A stretch of DNA of 64,000 nt from positions 1-64,000 of the forward strand of contig NZ_JAPDRJ010000003.1 in assembly GCF_040706535.1 (NCBI RefSeq). Direction: 5' to 3'. The stretch comes from Lentisalinibacter orientalis. GTDB lineage: Bacteria > Pseudomonadota > Gammaproteobacteria > Steroidobacterales > Woeseiaceae. The translations under genes were made by a program, and so were the position numbers. The notes beneath the pieces are model-generated. The model saw only the letters and a list, made by a program, of their open reading frames with translations. It was not told where the DNA came from and ran no database searches. Below are positions 50,152 through 58,586 of this stretch, in pieces (positions within the stretch are counted from its first letter, which is position 1; every line of letters begins with the position of its first letter).

Positions 50152-51200
50152 CATGTCCGCCCGTTGGCGGCGGGCTCGCGGTGTGAGAACCAGCCGTGGG
50201 CGGCTGCGCCGTCCCGCACGGCCAGTGCCTGGTCGAACCAGGCCAGCAGGCGCGCCGGCATCCAGTACGACGGCCGCCAGGGCGCGGACCCGTGCACGAA
50301 GCCGATGTGGCCCCCGGCGTCGGTGATCTCCAGACGGACCGGGACGGGCAGTGATGCGGCGTCGGGAATGACGGCCGGGCTCATGAACGGGTCGTCCCGG
50401 GCGTTCAGGATCAGCGTCGGCGTCCGTATGCCGGCGAGGTATCGCCCGGAGGAGCACTCCTCGTAGTAATGCGCCGCGTCGCGGAAGCCGTGCAGCGGCG
50501 CGGTGACGATATCGTCGAAGGCGACGAAATCCCGCGCGCGCAGCGCGGCCTGCCAGTCGAAAGGCGCGGTGTCCGGCGTGAACTTCCGTCTCATCGCGGT
50601 CTTCATGCGGCGCAGGAGATACCAGCGGTAGAAGCGCGAGAAGCCCCGGTTCAGCGACTCGGCCGAATCCTGCAGCTCGAACGGCACTGAGACTGCGGCC
50701 GCGGCCGCAAACGGGCTGTCGGCGCCTTCCTCGCCGAGATACTTCAGCAGCACGTTACCGCCGAGGGAGTAGCCTGCCGCGAGGAAGGGCCCTTCCGGGT
50801 GCGCCGCTGCGAGGCGGCCCATGAAATAGCGCAGATCGCCGGTCTCGCCCGCGTGATAGCGGCGGGGGAGGCGGTTTCGCCGCTCCCCGCAGTCCCGGGC
50901 GTGCAGCACCACCAGCCGCCAACCCCGCGCCGCGGCCGCCGGCGCCATCATGCGGGCGTAGGTGGCCTCGCTGGAGCCTTCCAGGCCGTGCAACAGCACG
51001 AGGGTCGCCGCCGGGCGGACGACGGCGGGGTCGTCCAGCCAGTGGGCCTCGACGAAGTCGCCGTCGGGCAGCTCCACGGTCTCGTGGCGCCAGCGCGGGG
51101 CCGGGGGGCGGCACAGCGGTGAGCTGGTGAACAGTGTCTGGGCGTGGCGATTCTTCAGCCAGCGGGGCGGCTGGAAGGGTGCTAGCTTGTCCATGGCCAT
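50151..51200 (-). CDS. YheT-like alpha/beta hydrolase
   Basis: Hydrolase of the YheT/ABHD1-3 group; the physiological substrate is unknown. 349 residues from ATG 51200 (MAMDKLAPFQPPRWLKNRHAQTLF); further in-frame starts run up to 51260. The family start PPRWLKNRHAQTLF, VLLHGLEGSSEATYARMMA, nucleophile GYSLGGNVLLKYLGE, Asp in LILNARDDPFMSP and His in DAGGHIGFVHG complete the triad. The PHA regulator phaR lies upstream across a terminator, so they are probably separate transcripts. Confidence 0.9.
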   Translation of the reverse strand: MAMDKLAPFQPPRWLKNRHAQTLFTSSPLCRPPAPRWRHETVELPDGDFVEAHWLDDPAVVRPAATLVLLHGLEGSSEATYARMMAPAAAARGWRLVVLHARDCGERRNRLPRRYHAGETGDLRYFMGRLAAAHPEGPFLAAGYSLGGNVLLKYLGEEGADSPFAAAAAVSVPFELQDSAESLNRGFSRFYRWYLLRRMKTAMRRKFTPDTAPFDWQAALRARDFVAFDDIVTAPLHGFRDAAHYYEECSSGRYLAGIRTPTLILNARDDPFMSPAVIPDAASLPVPVRLEITDAGGHIGFVHGSAPWRPSYWMPARLLAWFDQALAVRDGAAAHGWFSHREPAANGRT

Positions 51201-51224
51201 CTCGCGGGCATGCCGTCCGGGCAT

Positions 51225-51254
51225 AAAAAAGGCCCCTCGCAAGCGCGAGGGGCC
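51225..51254 (-). terminator. Terminator of the phaR transcript
   Basis: GGCCCCTCGC (51231-51240) pairs with GCGAGGGGCC (51245-51254) around AAGC. On the minus strand it is followed by six T (51230-51225). Confidence 0.92.
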
Positions 51255-51377
51255 AGCCAATCGGAGTGTTGCACTCCTTCAGGCATGTGCAGCAGGTAGC
51301 GGGGGAGCATGAAGCCTGCTGCAGTGCACAAATTAGGCTATCGGAAGGCCGGTGTCAACCCCTCGCGGGCAAGAAAT
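51255..51377 (-). other. Structured phaR 3' region
   Basis: No gene is seen. Two more inverted repeats precede the terminator: GGAGTG-TTG-CACTCC (51263-51277), and TGTGCAGCAGG (51286-51296) with CCTGCTGC...ACA (51315-51330). With the terminator this makes three stacked hairpins after phaR. Confidence 0.6.
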
Positions 51378-51872
51378 TCAGCGCTCGTTGTCCCGCTTGT
51401 CCTCCTGCTTCTCGTCTTCCTTCCGGGTGCCTGTGAGAGTACGGAAAATCTCCTCCTGCACCGACTTCCAGCGCGCGTAATTCCGCTGCGTGACGCCCGC
51501 CACGGCGGCCACCGGGTCGACGCCGACCACCTTTTTGACCTGGCTGCGCACCTGTTTCTGCTGGTTCAGGAACAGCTTCAGGCTCTGCTCCAGGTAGGTG
51601 CTGACGAAATTGGGCATGGCGCTGGAATAGGCGCGGATGATCTGGGACAGGAAGTCCTGGCTCATGATCGGCTCGCCCTGGGCCTCCTGCTCGCTGATCA
51701 CCTGCAGCAGGATGCTCCGCGTGATGTCGTCGCCGGATTTCTTGTCGATGACGGTGAAATCCGCCTTCTCCAGCACCAGCCGCTTGATATCGGCCAGCGT
51801 GATATAGCGGCTCTCCTCGGTGTCGTAGAGCCGGCGGTTGGGATACTTCTTGATGATTCGGGTTTCACTCAT
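51378..51872 (-). CDS. phaR: Polyhydroxyalkanoate synthesis regulator PhaR
   Basis: Repressor that senses PHA granules and controls phasin genes. 164 residues. The N-terminal DNA-binding domain is canonical: RIIKKYPNRRLYDTEESRYITLADIKRLV. A PHB-accumulation domain follows (ITRSILLQVISEQEAQGEPIMS...). The tail is highly charged. No PHA synthase or phasin is in the window, so PHA metabolism is inferred from this gene only. Confidence 0.92.
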   Translation of the reverse strand: MSETRIIKKYPNRRLYDTEESRYITLADIKRLVLEKADFTVIDKKSGDDITRSILLQVISEQEAQGEPIMSQDFLSQIIRAYSSAMPNFVSTYLEQSLKLFLNQQKQVRSQVKKVVGVDPVAAVAGVTQRNYARWKSVQEEIFRTLTGTRKEDEKQEDKRDNER

Positions 51873-51914
51873 GTCCGTAAGATAGCCGATTTTGCTGCAT
51901 AGCGGAAAGACCCT

Positions 51915-52826
51915 TCAGAGACCCGGCACGCTCGCCAGCGAGCGCAGTCTCGCGGGCCGCCAGTTGGCAAGGGCCCACTCCCACACGGCGTCCGGCGAGG
52001 TGTCCGCCAGACCCGCGGGCGGCACCTGGCGCAGGCAGGCGAGCGCGCGGCACAGCGTGGGCGCCACCGCCTCCGTGTCGACGGCGATGGGCGGTGCCGC
52101 CGTCTGTTTGCTGAGCTTCTCGCCGTCGGCGCCCACGGCGACGGGGATGTGCATATAGCTCGGCGTGGGCAGCCCGAGGAGCCGCTGGAGGTGGATCTGG
52201 CGCGGTGTCGAGTCGAGGAGGTCGATGCCGCGGACCACGTCGGTAACCCCGTCCACCGCATCATCGATCACCACCGCCAGCTGGTAGGCGATGAGACCGT
52301 CCCGGCGCCGGATCACGAAGTCCCCGAGTTCGCTCTCCAGCCGCTGTTCGATGGGTCCCTGCAGACGGTCCACCACGGCTATGGGCTCCTCCGTCGTGCG
52401 CACCCGTATGGCCCGTGCGCCGCGGCCGCTGCCGTCCCGGCAGGTGCCCGGGTAGATCGGTCCCATCGCACCCTGGCGGGCCGTGCGGGCGAGGACGCGC
52501 CGCGTGCAGCGGCAGGGGTAGGCGAGGCCGTCGGCGAGCAGGCGTTCCACAGCCGCCCGATGGCGCTCCTCGTTGCGGCTCTGCCGCAGCACCGGCCCGT
52601 CCCACTGGAAACCATAGACCTCGAGGCAGCGGATGATGGCCTCGGCCGCGCCGGCCTCTTCCCGCGGCGGGTCAATGTCCTCGATTCTGAGCAGCCAGCG
52701 CTCGCCCCGGACGCGGGCCTCGAGATAGCTGGCGACGGCGGCCAGCAGGGAACCGAAATGGAGCGGGCCGGTGGGCGAGGGGGCAAAGCGGCCCGCGCCG
52801 GGCGCCGGGGCGGCATCGGCGTTCAA
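51915..52826 (-). CDS. gluQ: Glutamyl-Q tRNA(Asp) synthetase
   Basis: Attaches glutamate to queuosine at position 34 of tRNA-Asp. 303 residues from TTG 52826 (NADAAPAPGAGRFAPSPTGPLHFGSLLAA); no ATG is in frame. It has the GluRS-like catalytic core (HFGS in place of HIGH, KLSKQ in place of KMSKS), a zinc-site Cys set (YPCRC...TCRDG), and lacks the anticodon-binding domain. Lies 28 bp after dksA, a common gammaproteobacterial pair; queF, for queuosine synthesis, is nearby. Confidence 0.94.
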   Translation of the reverse strand: MNADAAPAPGAGRFAPSPTGPLHFGSLLAAVASYLEARVRGERWLLRIEDIDPPREEAGAAEAIIRCLEVYGFQWDGPVLRQSRNEERHRAAVERLLADGLAYPCRCTRRVLARTARQGAMGPIYPGTCRDGSGRGARAIRVRTTEEPIAVVDRLQGPIEQRLESELGDFVIRRRDGLIAYQLAVVIDDAVDGVTDVVRGIDLLDSTPRQIHLQRLLGLPTPSYMHIPVAVGADGEKLSKQTAAPPIAVDTEAVAPTLCRALACLRQVPPAGLADTSPDAVWEWALANWRPARLRSLASVPGL

Positions 52827-52854
52827 CTCGGCTCCGCCGTCGGCGCCGCGGGAC

Positions 52855-53637
52855 TCAGCGGTACTGGTCGTCCCGGTCGCGGAACTGCCGTTCGGCGAGC
52901 TCGCGGCGCTCCTGGGCCTCCAGGCAGAGCGTGGCCACCGGGCGCGCCTCGAGCCGCTTCAGTCCGATCTCCTCGCCGGTCTCCTCGCAGTAGCCGTAGG
53001 TGCCCTCGTCGATGCGGTTCAGCGCCGCGTCGATCTTGCGCAGAAGCTTGCGTTCCCGGTCCCGGGTACGCAGCTCCAGGCCGAACTCGGACTCCTGCGT
53101 GGCCCGGTCGCTGGGGTCGGGGAAGTTGGCCGCCTCGTCCTGCATGTGGTGCACGGTCCGGTCGACCTCTTCCATGAGTTCGCGTTTCCAGGCGCTCAGG
53201 ATCTGGCGGAAGTGCTCCAGCTGGTCGGCGCTCATGTATTCCTCGCCCCGCCGCGGCTTGTACGGCTCCAGGCCGTGCAGCGGACCGGACAGCACCTCCG
53301 AGCGGCTGCGCGTGCGCTTGTTCGCGGCCTTCTTCCTGGCCGCTTTCTTCGCCGGTGCCTTTTTGGCCGCCTTCTTGCCGGCGGCTTTCTTCTTGCTCGG
53401 GGCCTTCTTCGTGGCGGCCTTCTTCTTCGCCACCTTCTTCTTCGCCGGTGCCTTCTTCGCAGCCTTTTTCTTGCCGGCCGCCTTCTTCTTCACGGCCTTC
53501 TTTTTGGCGACCTTCTTCGCCGGCGCTTTCCGGGTGACCTTCTTCTTCGCCGTGGCCTTCTTGCGCGTCGCGGCCTTCGACTTGGAAGCGGTCTTCTTGC
53601 GGCTCTTGGCCTTCGTTGCCTTCTTCTTTGCAGGCAT
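52855..53637 (-). CDS. dksA: DksA-like RNA polymerase regulator with Lys/Ala tail and Cys-Thr-Cys-Ala site
   Basis: Secondary-channel regulator that acts with ppGpp on rRNA and biosynthetic promoters. 260 residues from ATG 53637 (GGAGG seven bases upstream) against 151 in E. coli. Residues 1-112 are an almost pure Lys/Ala/Arg/Pro tail resembling histone H1. The DksA core begins near 115; the coiled-coil tip is D174-P-S-D177-R-A179, matching the essential DxxDxA. The zinc-finger positions are C217, T220, C238, A241, where canonical DksA has four Cys; this is the pattern of the zinc-independent P. aeruginosa DksA2. Lysine-rich extensions are known in some relatives. Confidence 0.93.
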   Translation of the reverse strand: MPAKKKATKAKSRKKTASKSKAATRKKATAKKKVTRKAPAKKVAKKKAVKKKAAGKKKAAKKAPAKKKVAKKKAATKKAPSKKKAAGKKAAKKAPAKKAARKKAANKRTRSRSEVLSGPLHGLEPYKPRRGEEYMSADQLEHFRQILSAWKRELMEEVDRTVHHMQDEAANFPDPSDRATQESEFGLELRTRDRERKLLRKIDAALNRIDEGTYGYCEETGEEIGLKRLEARPVATLCLEAQERRELAERQFRDRDDQYR

Positions 53638-53763
53638 CATCTCCCTCCGGGAAAGGCGCGTCAAAAGCGCGGGATTATACATCCAATACGCGCCCTGAAA
53701 AGCGACATTTACGGCTTTTTTTCGGGTGGAAACGCGGCCCCGGGGAACGGTGCCGCGCGGCGG

Positions 53764-54195
53764 TCAGTCGCCGCCGGCGGGAGGCGGCAGAACCACCGGA
53801 ATTCCGGGCTCCCAGTCGGCCCGGCGATGCTCGACCACCACCTCGGTATACACGCCGCCGCGCACGTTGAAATCGGCGGTCAGCCGCAGGAAGCGGGGAT
53901 CCATCGCGGCGACCAGATCCTCCAGGATCCGGTTAGTCACCGCCTCGTGGAAGGCACCCTCGTCGCGGAACGACCAGACGTAGAGCTTCAGGGACTTCAG
54001 CTCGACGCAGCGTGCGTCGGGCACGTACTCGAGGTACAGGGTGGCGAAGTCCGGCTGGCCCGTCTTGGGACACAGACAGGTGAACTCGGGCACCGTTATC
54101 CGGATGGTATAATCCCGGCCGGGGTTGGGATTCTCGAACGTCTCCAGTTGCTTGCTCGGGCCCGCTACGGCGGCCGGCGAACGAATCTCGCTCAT
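53764..54195 (-). CDS. queF: NADPH-dependent 7-cyano-7-deazaguanine reductase, unimodular type
   Basis: Reduces preQ0 to preQ1 in queuosine synthesis. 143 residues, the short Bacillus-like type rather than the duplicated E. coli type. The catalytic Cys is C42 and the acid D49 (FTCLCPKTGQPDFATLYLEY), spaced as in B. subtilis. YVWSFRDEGAFHEAVTNRI is the substrate region. Confidence 0.95.
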   Translation of the reverse strand: MSEIRSPAAVAGPSKQLETFENPNPGRDYTIRITVPEFTCLCPKTGQPDFATLYLEYVPDARCVELKSLKLYVWSFRDEGAFHEAVTNRILEDLVAAMDPRFLRLTADFNVRGGVYTEVVVEHRRADWEPGIPVVLPPPAGGD

Positions 54196-54244
54196 CGGGA
54201 TTTCTGCTCCTCGTGTGGCCAGTCGGCGGCGATTTTCCTCGCAA

Positions 54245-54273
54245 TCGTCACCGTCCGGAATTTACTTTACACT
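54245..54273 (+). promoter_or_regulatory. Possible smc promoter
   Basis: TCGTCA (54245-54250), 17-bp spacer, TACACT (54268-54273) in the 115-bp divergent queF-smc spacer. The -35 is weak. Confidence 0.45.
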
Positions 54274-54310
54274 AGCGCGTTTTGGCGGGCTAATGCCGTA
54301 AGATCACGAG

Positions 54311-57300
54311 ATGCGACTGAGCAAAATCAAGCTATCCGGCTTCAAGTCCTTCGTTGATCCCACCACCATTTCGTTTCCGAGCAACCTCGTCGGCGTCGTA
54401 GGCCCGAACGGTTGCGGCAAGTCGAACGTGATCGACGCGGTGCGCTGGGTGATGGGAGAGAGTTCGGCGAGCCGCCTGCGCGGCGACTCGATCACGGACG
54501 TCATCTTCAACGGCTCCAGCGCCCGCAAGCCGGTGGGCGCGGCCACGATCGAGCTCCTGTTCGACAATTCCGATGCCACCATCGGCGGTCAGTACGCCAA
54601 GTACGCGGAGATCTCCATCAAGCGCTCCGTCTCCCGTGACGGCATCTCCACCTACTACCTGAACGGCACGCGCTGCCGCCGCAAGGACATTACCCACGTC
54701 TTCCTCGGCACCGGGCTGGGGCCGCGGAGCTACTCGATCATCGAGCAGGGCATGATCTCGCGGCTGATCGAGGCCAAGCCGGAGGAGCTGCGTGTCTACC
54801 TGGAAGAGGCGGCCGGCATCTCCAAATACAAGGACCGGCGCCGGGAGACCGAGAACCGGATCCGCCACACCAAGGACAACCTGGAGCGTCTGGCCGACCT
54901 GGTGGACGAAGTCGAGAAGCAGCTGAAGCATCTCGACCGCCAGGCCAAGACCGCCGAACGCTACAAGCGCCTGAAGGCCGAAGAGCGCCGCACCCGTGCG
55001 GAGCTTCTGGCCCTGAAGCTGCGGGACCTCGATACCCGGGCTGCGGAGCAGGAGCGCCACCAGGCGCAGAAGGAGAACGCACTGCAGGCGGCGGTCGCCG
55101 AACAGCGCCGCATCGAGGCGGCCATGGAGCAGGCCCGCGTGAGCCAGGGCGAGCGCAGCGAGGCTTTCAACGAGGTCCAGGGTCGCTACTACCGCATCGG
55201 CGCCGAGATCGCCCGTCTGGAACAGTCCATCGAGCACGGCCGGGAGCTGCGCCAGCGCCAGGAGCAGGACCTCGCGCAGGCCCGGGCCGCGGCGCGCGAG
55301 ATCGAGGACCACATCGAGCAGGACCGCAACGAGCTGGACCAGCTGGAACTCGCGCTGAACGAGCTCACTCCGGACCTGGAGCAGGCCCGCGGGCGGGAGG
55401 CCGCCTCGGCCGAATCGCTGCAGCGGGCCGAGGAAGCCATGGCGGCGTGGCAGTCGCGCTGGGACGAGTTCGTGCGCCGCGCGAGCGACGTGGAGCAGTC
55501 CGGGGAGGTCGAGCGCGCCAGGATCGAACAGCTGGAGGGTCAGATGGAGAAGCTGACCCAGCGCCGCCAGCGGATCGGCGACGACTCCCGCGGCCTCTCC
55601 GTGGACGAGCAGAAGGAGGCCGTCTCCGGCCTCACCGGCGAGGAGAGCGCGCTGCGCCAGGCGGCCGAGCAAGCGGACGCCAGGGTGAACGAATTGCGCC
55701 AGCAGATCGCCACGCTGCGGGAGCAGGAGGTGCGCATCGGCCGGCACCTGGAGGCGCGCAAGGACGAGCTGCAGAAGGCGAGCGGCCGCTACACGTCGCT
55801 GGAGGCCCTGCAGAAGGCGGCGCTCGGCGAGGCGGACGGCACCGTCGGCGGCTGGCTCGAATCCGCGGGGCTCGCGGACCGGCCGCGGCTTGCGCAGCGG
55901 CTGAAGGTCGACGACGGCTGGGAGCGTGCGGTGGAGACCGTGCTGGGCTCCTACCTGCAGGCAGTCTGCGTGGACGACCTCGTCGCCGCGACCCGTTCGC
56001 TGGAAGAACTGAACGACGGCTCCCTGACGCTCGTACAGGGGCGGGAGAGTTCCCTGTCGGCCGGGGACGGCCGGCTCGCGGCCCGGGTCAGCGGCGCGCC
56101 CCAGGCGGTGCTCGATCAGTTGCAGCACGTGCGCACGGCGGATTCGCTGCCGGCGGCGCTCGCCCTGCGCGACCGGCTGGACGACAACGAATCCATCATC
56201 ACCGCGGACGGCATCTGGCTCGGCCGCAACTGGCTGCGGGTCAACCGGGAGAAGGATGCGCGTGGCGGCATACTGAAGCGTGAGCAGGAGATGCGCACGC
56301 TGAAGGACGAGTTGCGCGAGCAGCGTGTGCGGGTGGAGACCCTGGAGAAGACCCTGCACGACACGCGCCGCCGGCTGGAGAGCCTGGAGGAGCAGCGCGA
56401 ATCCGTACAGCAGGCCGCTGCCGACCGCCATCGCCGCCAGGCCGACGCTCAGGCCCGGCTCGAGAGCGCTCGTTACCGGCTGTCCCAGATCGAGGAACGC
56501 ATCGAGTCGTTCCGGACCGAAACCGCCGATATCGACCGGGAGCTCGAGGCCACCCGGCAGCGGCTCGAGGAGAGCCGCCAGCGTCTGGAGCAGTCGCGGG
56601 CGGACGTGGGCTCGATCGACAAGCAGCGCTCGGAGCTCGAATCCCAGCGCGAGCAGCTTCGCGGCGAACTCGCGCGGGTGCGCCAGCAGGCCGAGCAGGA
56701 CCGGGCCGAGACCCAGGCGATCGCGCTGCGCTACGAATCACGCCGTTCCTCGCGGGAATCCGCCAGTCAGAGCCTGGCGCGCATGAAGTCCCAGCTCGGC
56801 CAGTTCCACCAGCGCGAGGCCGCGCTGAAGGAGCAGCTGGCCGCCGGCGAGGAGCCGATCCGGCGCCAGGAAGAGGCGCTGGAGGTGCAGCTGCGCGAGC
56901 GCGTGGAAGTGGAGGGCACCCTGGCCGAGGCGCGCCGCGCGGTGGAAGCCGTGGATGCGGAGTTGCGCGAACTCGATCAGCAGCGCCTGTCTAACGAGAC
57001 CGCGGTGGACTCGGCCCGCCAGGCCGTCGACCAGGTGCGCATGGCGGCCCAGGAGATACGGGTGCGCCGTGAAGGCGTGGCCGAGCAGTTCGCCGAGACC
57101 GGCTTCGAACTGGAGCCCGTCCTCGCGGAGATGCAGGAAGATGCCTCGGCGGAGGTCTGGGAAGAGAACCTGCACAAACTCAGCGCCCGCATCGAGCGGC
57201 TCGGGCCCATCAACCTCGCCGCTATCGACGAATTCAAGGAGCAGTCGCAGCGCAAGGAATACCTCGACGCCCAGCTGGCCGACCTGCATGAGGCCCTGGC

Positions 57301-57814
57301 CACGCTGGAGGGCGCGATTCGCAAGATCGACAAGGAGACGCGCACGCGCTTCCGCGAGACCTACGACCTGGTGGACGCCGGATTCAAGCGGCTGTTCCCC
57401 AAGCTCTTCGCCGGCGGGCACGCCTATCTGGAGCTCACCGGCGAGGATCTCCTCTCCGCGGGCGTGACGGTGATGGCGCGGCCGCCCGGCAAGCGCAACA
57501 GCACCATCCACCTGCTCTCGGGCGGCGAGAAGGCGCTGACCGCGGTCGCGCTGGTGTTTGCCATATTCGAGCTGAACCCGGCACCGTTCTGCATGCTCGA
57601 TGAGGTGGATGCGCCGCTGGACGACGCCAACGTCGGGCGCTTCTGCGACATCGTCAAGGAAATGTCGTCTCAGGTGCAGTTCGTGTTCATCACGCACAAC
57701 AAGGTCACCATGGAGATGGCGCGCCAGCTCACCGGCGTTACCATGCAGGAGCCCGGCGTCTCCCGCCTGGTATCGGTCGATCTCGACGAGGCGGTGAAAA
57801 TGGCGGCGAGCTGA
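54311..57814 (+). CDS. smc: Chromosome segregation protein SMC
   Basis: Chromosome-organising ATPase, 1167 residues. Walker A is GPNGCGKS (31-38); long coiled coils (about 170-500 and 680-1000) surround a hinge with GGWLESAGLADRPRLAQRLKVDDGWERAVE; the signature LLSGGEKALTAVALVFAIF and Walker B PFCMLDEVDAPLDD close the ATPase. Having smc rather than mukB separates this organism from Enterobacterales and their allies. Upstream of zipA. Confidence 0.97.
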   Translation: MRLSKIKLSGFKSFVDPTTISFPSNLVGVVGPNGCGKSNVIDAVRWVMGESSASRLRGDSITDVIFNGSSARKPVGAATIELLFDNSDATIGGQYAKYAEISIKRSVSRDGISTYYLNGTRCRRKDITHVFLGTGLGPRSYSIIEQGMISRLIEAKPEELRVYLEEAAGISKYKDRRRETENRIRHTKDNLERLADLVDEVEKQLKHLDRQAKTAERYKRLKAEERRTRAELLALKLRDLDTRAAEQERHQAQKENALQAAVAEQRRIEAAMEQARVSQGERSEAFNEVQGRYYRIGAEIARLEQSIEHGRELRQRQEQDLAQARAAAREIEDHIEQDRNELDQLELALNELTPDLEQARGREAASAESLQRAEEAMAAWQSRWDEFVRRASDVEQSGEVERARIEQLEGQMEKLTQRRQRIGDDSRGLSVDEQKEAVSGLTGEESALRQAAEQADARVNELRQQIATLREQEVRIGRHLEARKDELQKASGRYTSLEALQKAALGEADGTVGGWLESAGLADRPRLAQRLKVDDGWERAVETVLGSYLQAVCVDDLVAATRSLEELNDGSLTLVQGRESSLSAGDGRLAARVSGAPQAVLDQLQHVRTADSLPAALALRDRLDDNESIITADGIWLGRNWLRVNREKDARGGILKREQEMRTLKDELREQRVRVETLEKTLHDTRRRLESLEEQRESVQQAAADRHRRQADAQARLESARYRLSQIEERIESFRTETADIDRELEATRQRLEESRQRLEQSRADVGSIDKQRSELESQREQLRGELARVRQQAEQDRAETQAIALRYESRRSSRESASQSLARMKSQLGQFHQREAALKEQLAAGEEPIRRQEEALEVQLRERVEVEGTLAEARRAVEAVDAELRELDQQRLSNETAVDSARQAVDQVRMAAQEIRVRREGVAEQFAETGFELEPVLAEMQEDASAEVWEENLHKLSARIERLGPINLAAIDEFKEQSQRKEYLDAQLADLHEALATLEGAIRKIDKETRTRFRETYDLVDAGFKRLFPKLFAGGHAYLELTGEDLLSAGVTVMARPPGKRNSTIHLLSGGEKALTAVALVFAIFELNPAPFCMLDEVDAPLDDANVGRFCDIVKEMSSQVQFVFITHNKVTMEMARQLTGVTMQEPGVSRLVSVDLDEAVKMAAS

Positions 57815-57836
57815 TCCGGCGTCGCTGGTCGTTGCC

Positions 57837-58577
57837 ATGGACGAATTACGCGTCATCCTTCTCCTGGTCGGTATCGCCGTCGTCGGCCTCGTGTACTGGC
57901 ACAGCCGACGTCAGGCCCGGCGCCGTGAGTCCCAGCCGGAGGTGAGGCTGGAGCCTGCGTTCGACGAGAACGACGTCAGCGCCGACGACGACACGGCCTC
58001 ACTCCCGGAGCTGGAAGCGGACGAGCCCGACGCTACCGTCCGCGACGATGACGAGTACGATGACGGTTTCGACGACGATATCCCGGTCGGCGAGACCCGC
58101 GACTTCGTCGGCGACAGCGAGGAGAACGCCGAGACGGCCGAACAGCCGCAGATCGAGCAGAAGATCGTCACGCTGCGACTGGTGGCACGCGGCGACGATC
58201 ACTTCAACGGCGAGCAGGTCGTACTCGCCCTGCGCGGCCTCGGCCTGCGCCACGGCAAGTTCGGCATTTTCCACCGTGTGGAGGGCACCGACGACGAGAG
58301 CATCGTCTTCAGCGTGGCCAGCCTCGTGGAGCCGGGCACCTTCGATCTTGCGAACATCCGCCAGCAGGAACTGCCCGGTGTCAGCATGTTCATGGTGCTG
58401 CCCGGACCGAAGGACGGTGCCGAGGCCTTCGACGAGATGATGGAAACCGCCCGCGCACTGGCGGACTCGCTGAACGGGGAACTCCTCGACGAGGCCGGCA
58501 GCACCATGAGCGTTCAGCGTGAGCGGTTCCTGCGCGAGGAGATCATCCAGTACCAGCACGGTCTGGCCGTGAGCTGA
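57837..58577 (+). CDS. zipA: Cell division protein ZipA
   Basis: Tethers FtsZ to the inner membrane. 246 residues: a short N-terminus, membrane helix (about 5-21), basic stretch, a highly acidic linker (40-105) in place of the long Pro/Gln-rich linker of E. coli (328 residues), and a C-terminal FtsZ-binding domain (KIVTLRLVARGDDHFNGEQVVLALRGLGLRHGKFGIFHR). The smc-zipA-ligA order is typical of gammaproteobacteria. Confidence 0.94.
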   Translation: MDELRVILLLVGIAVVGLVYWHSRRQARRRESQPEVRLEPAFDENDVSADDDTASLPELEADEPDATVRDDDEYDDGFDDDIPVGETRDFVGDSEENAETAEQPQIEQKIVTLRLVARGDDHFNGEQVVLALRGLGLRHGKFGIFHRVEGTDDESIVFSVASLVEPGTFDLANIRQQELPGVSMFMVLPGPKDGAEAFDEMMETARALADSLNGELLDEAGSTMSVQRERFLREEIIQYQHGLAVS

Positions 58578-58586
58578 AGGCGCTCC

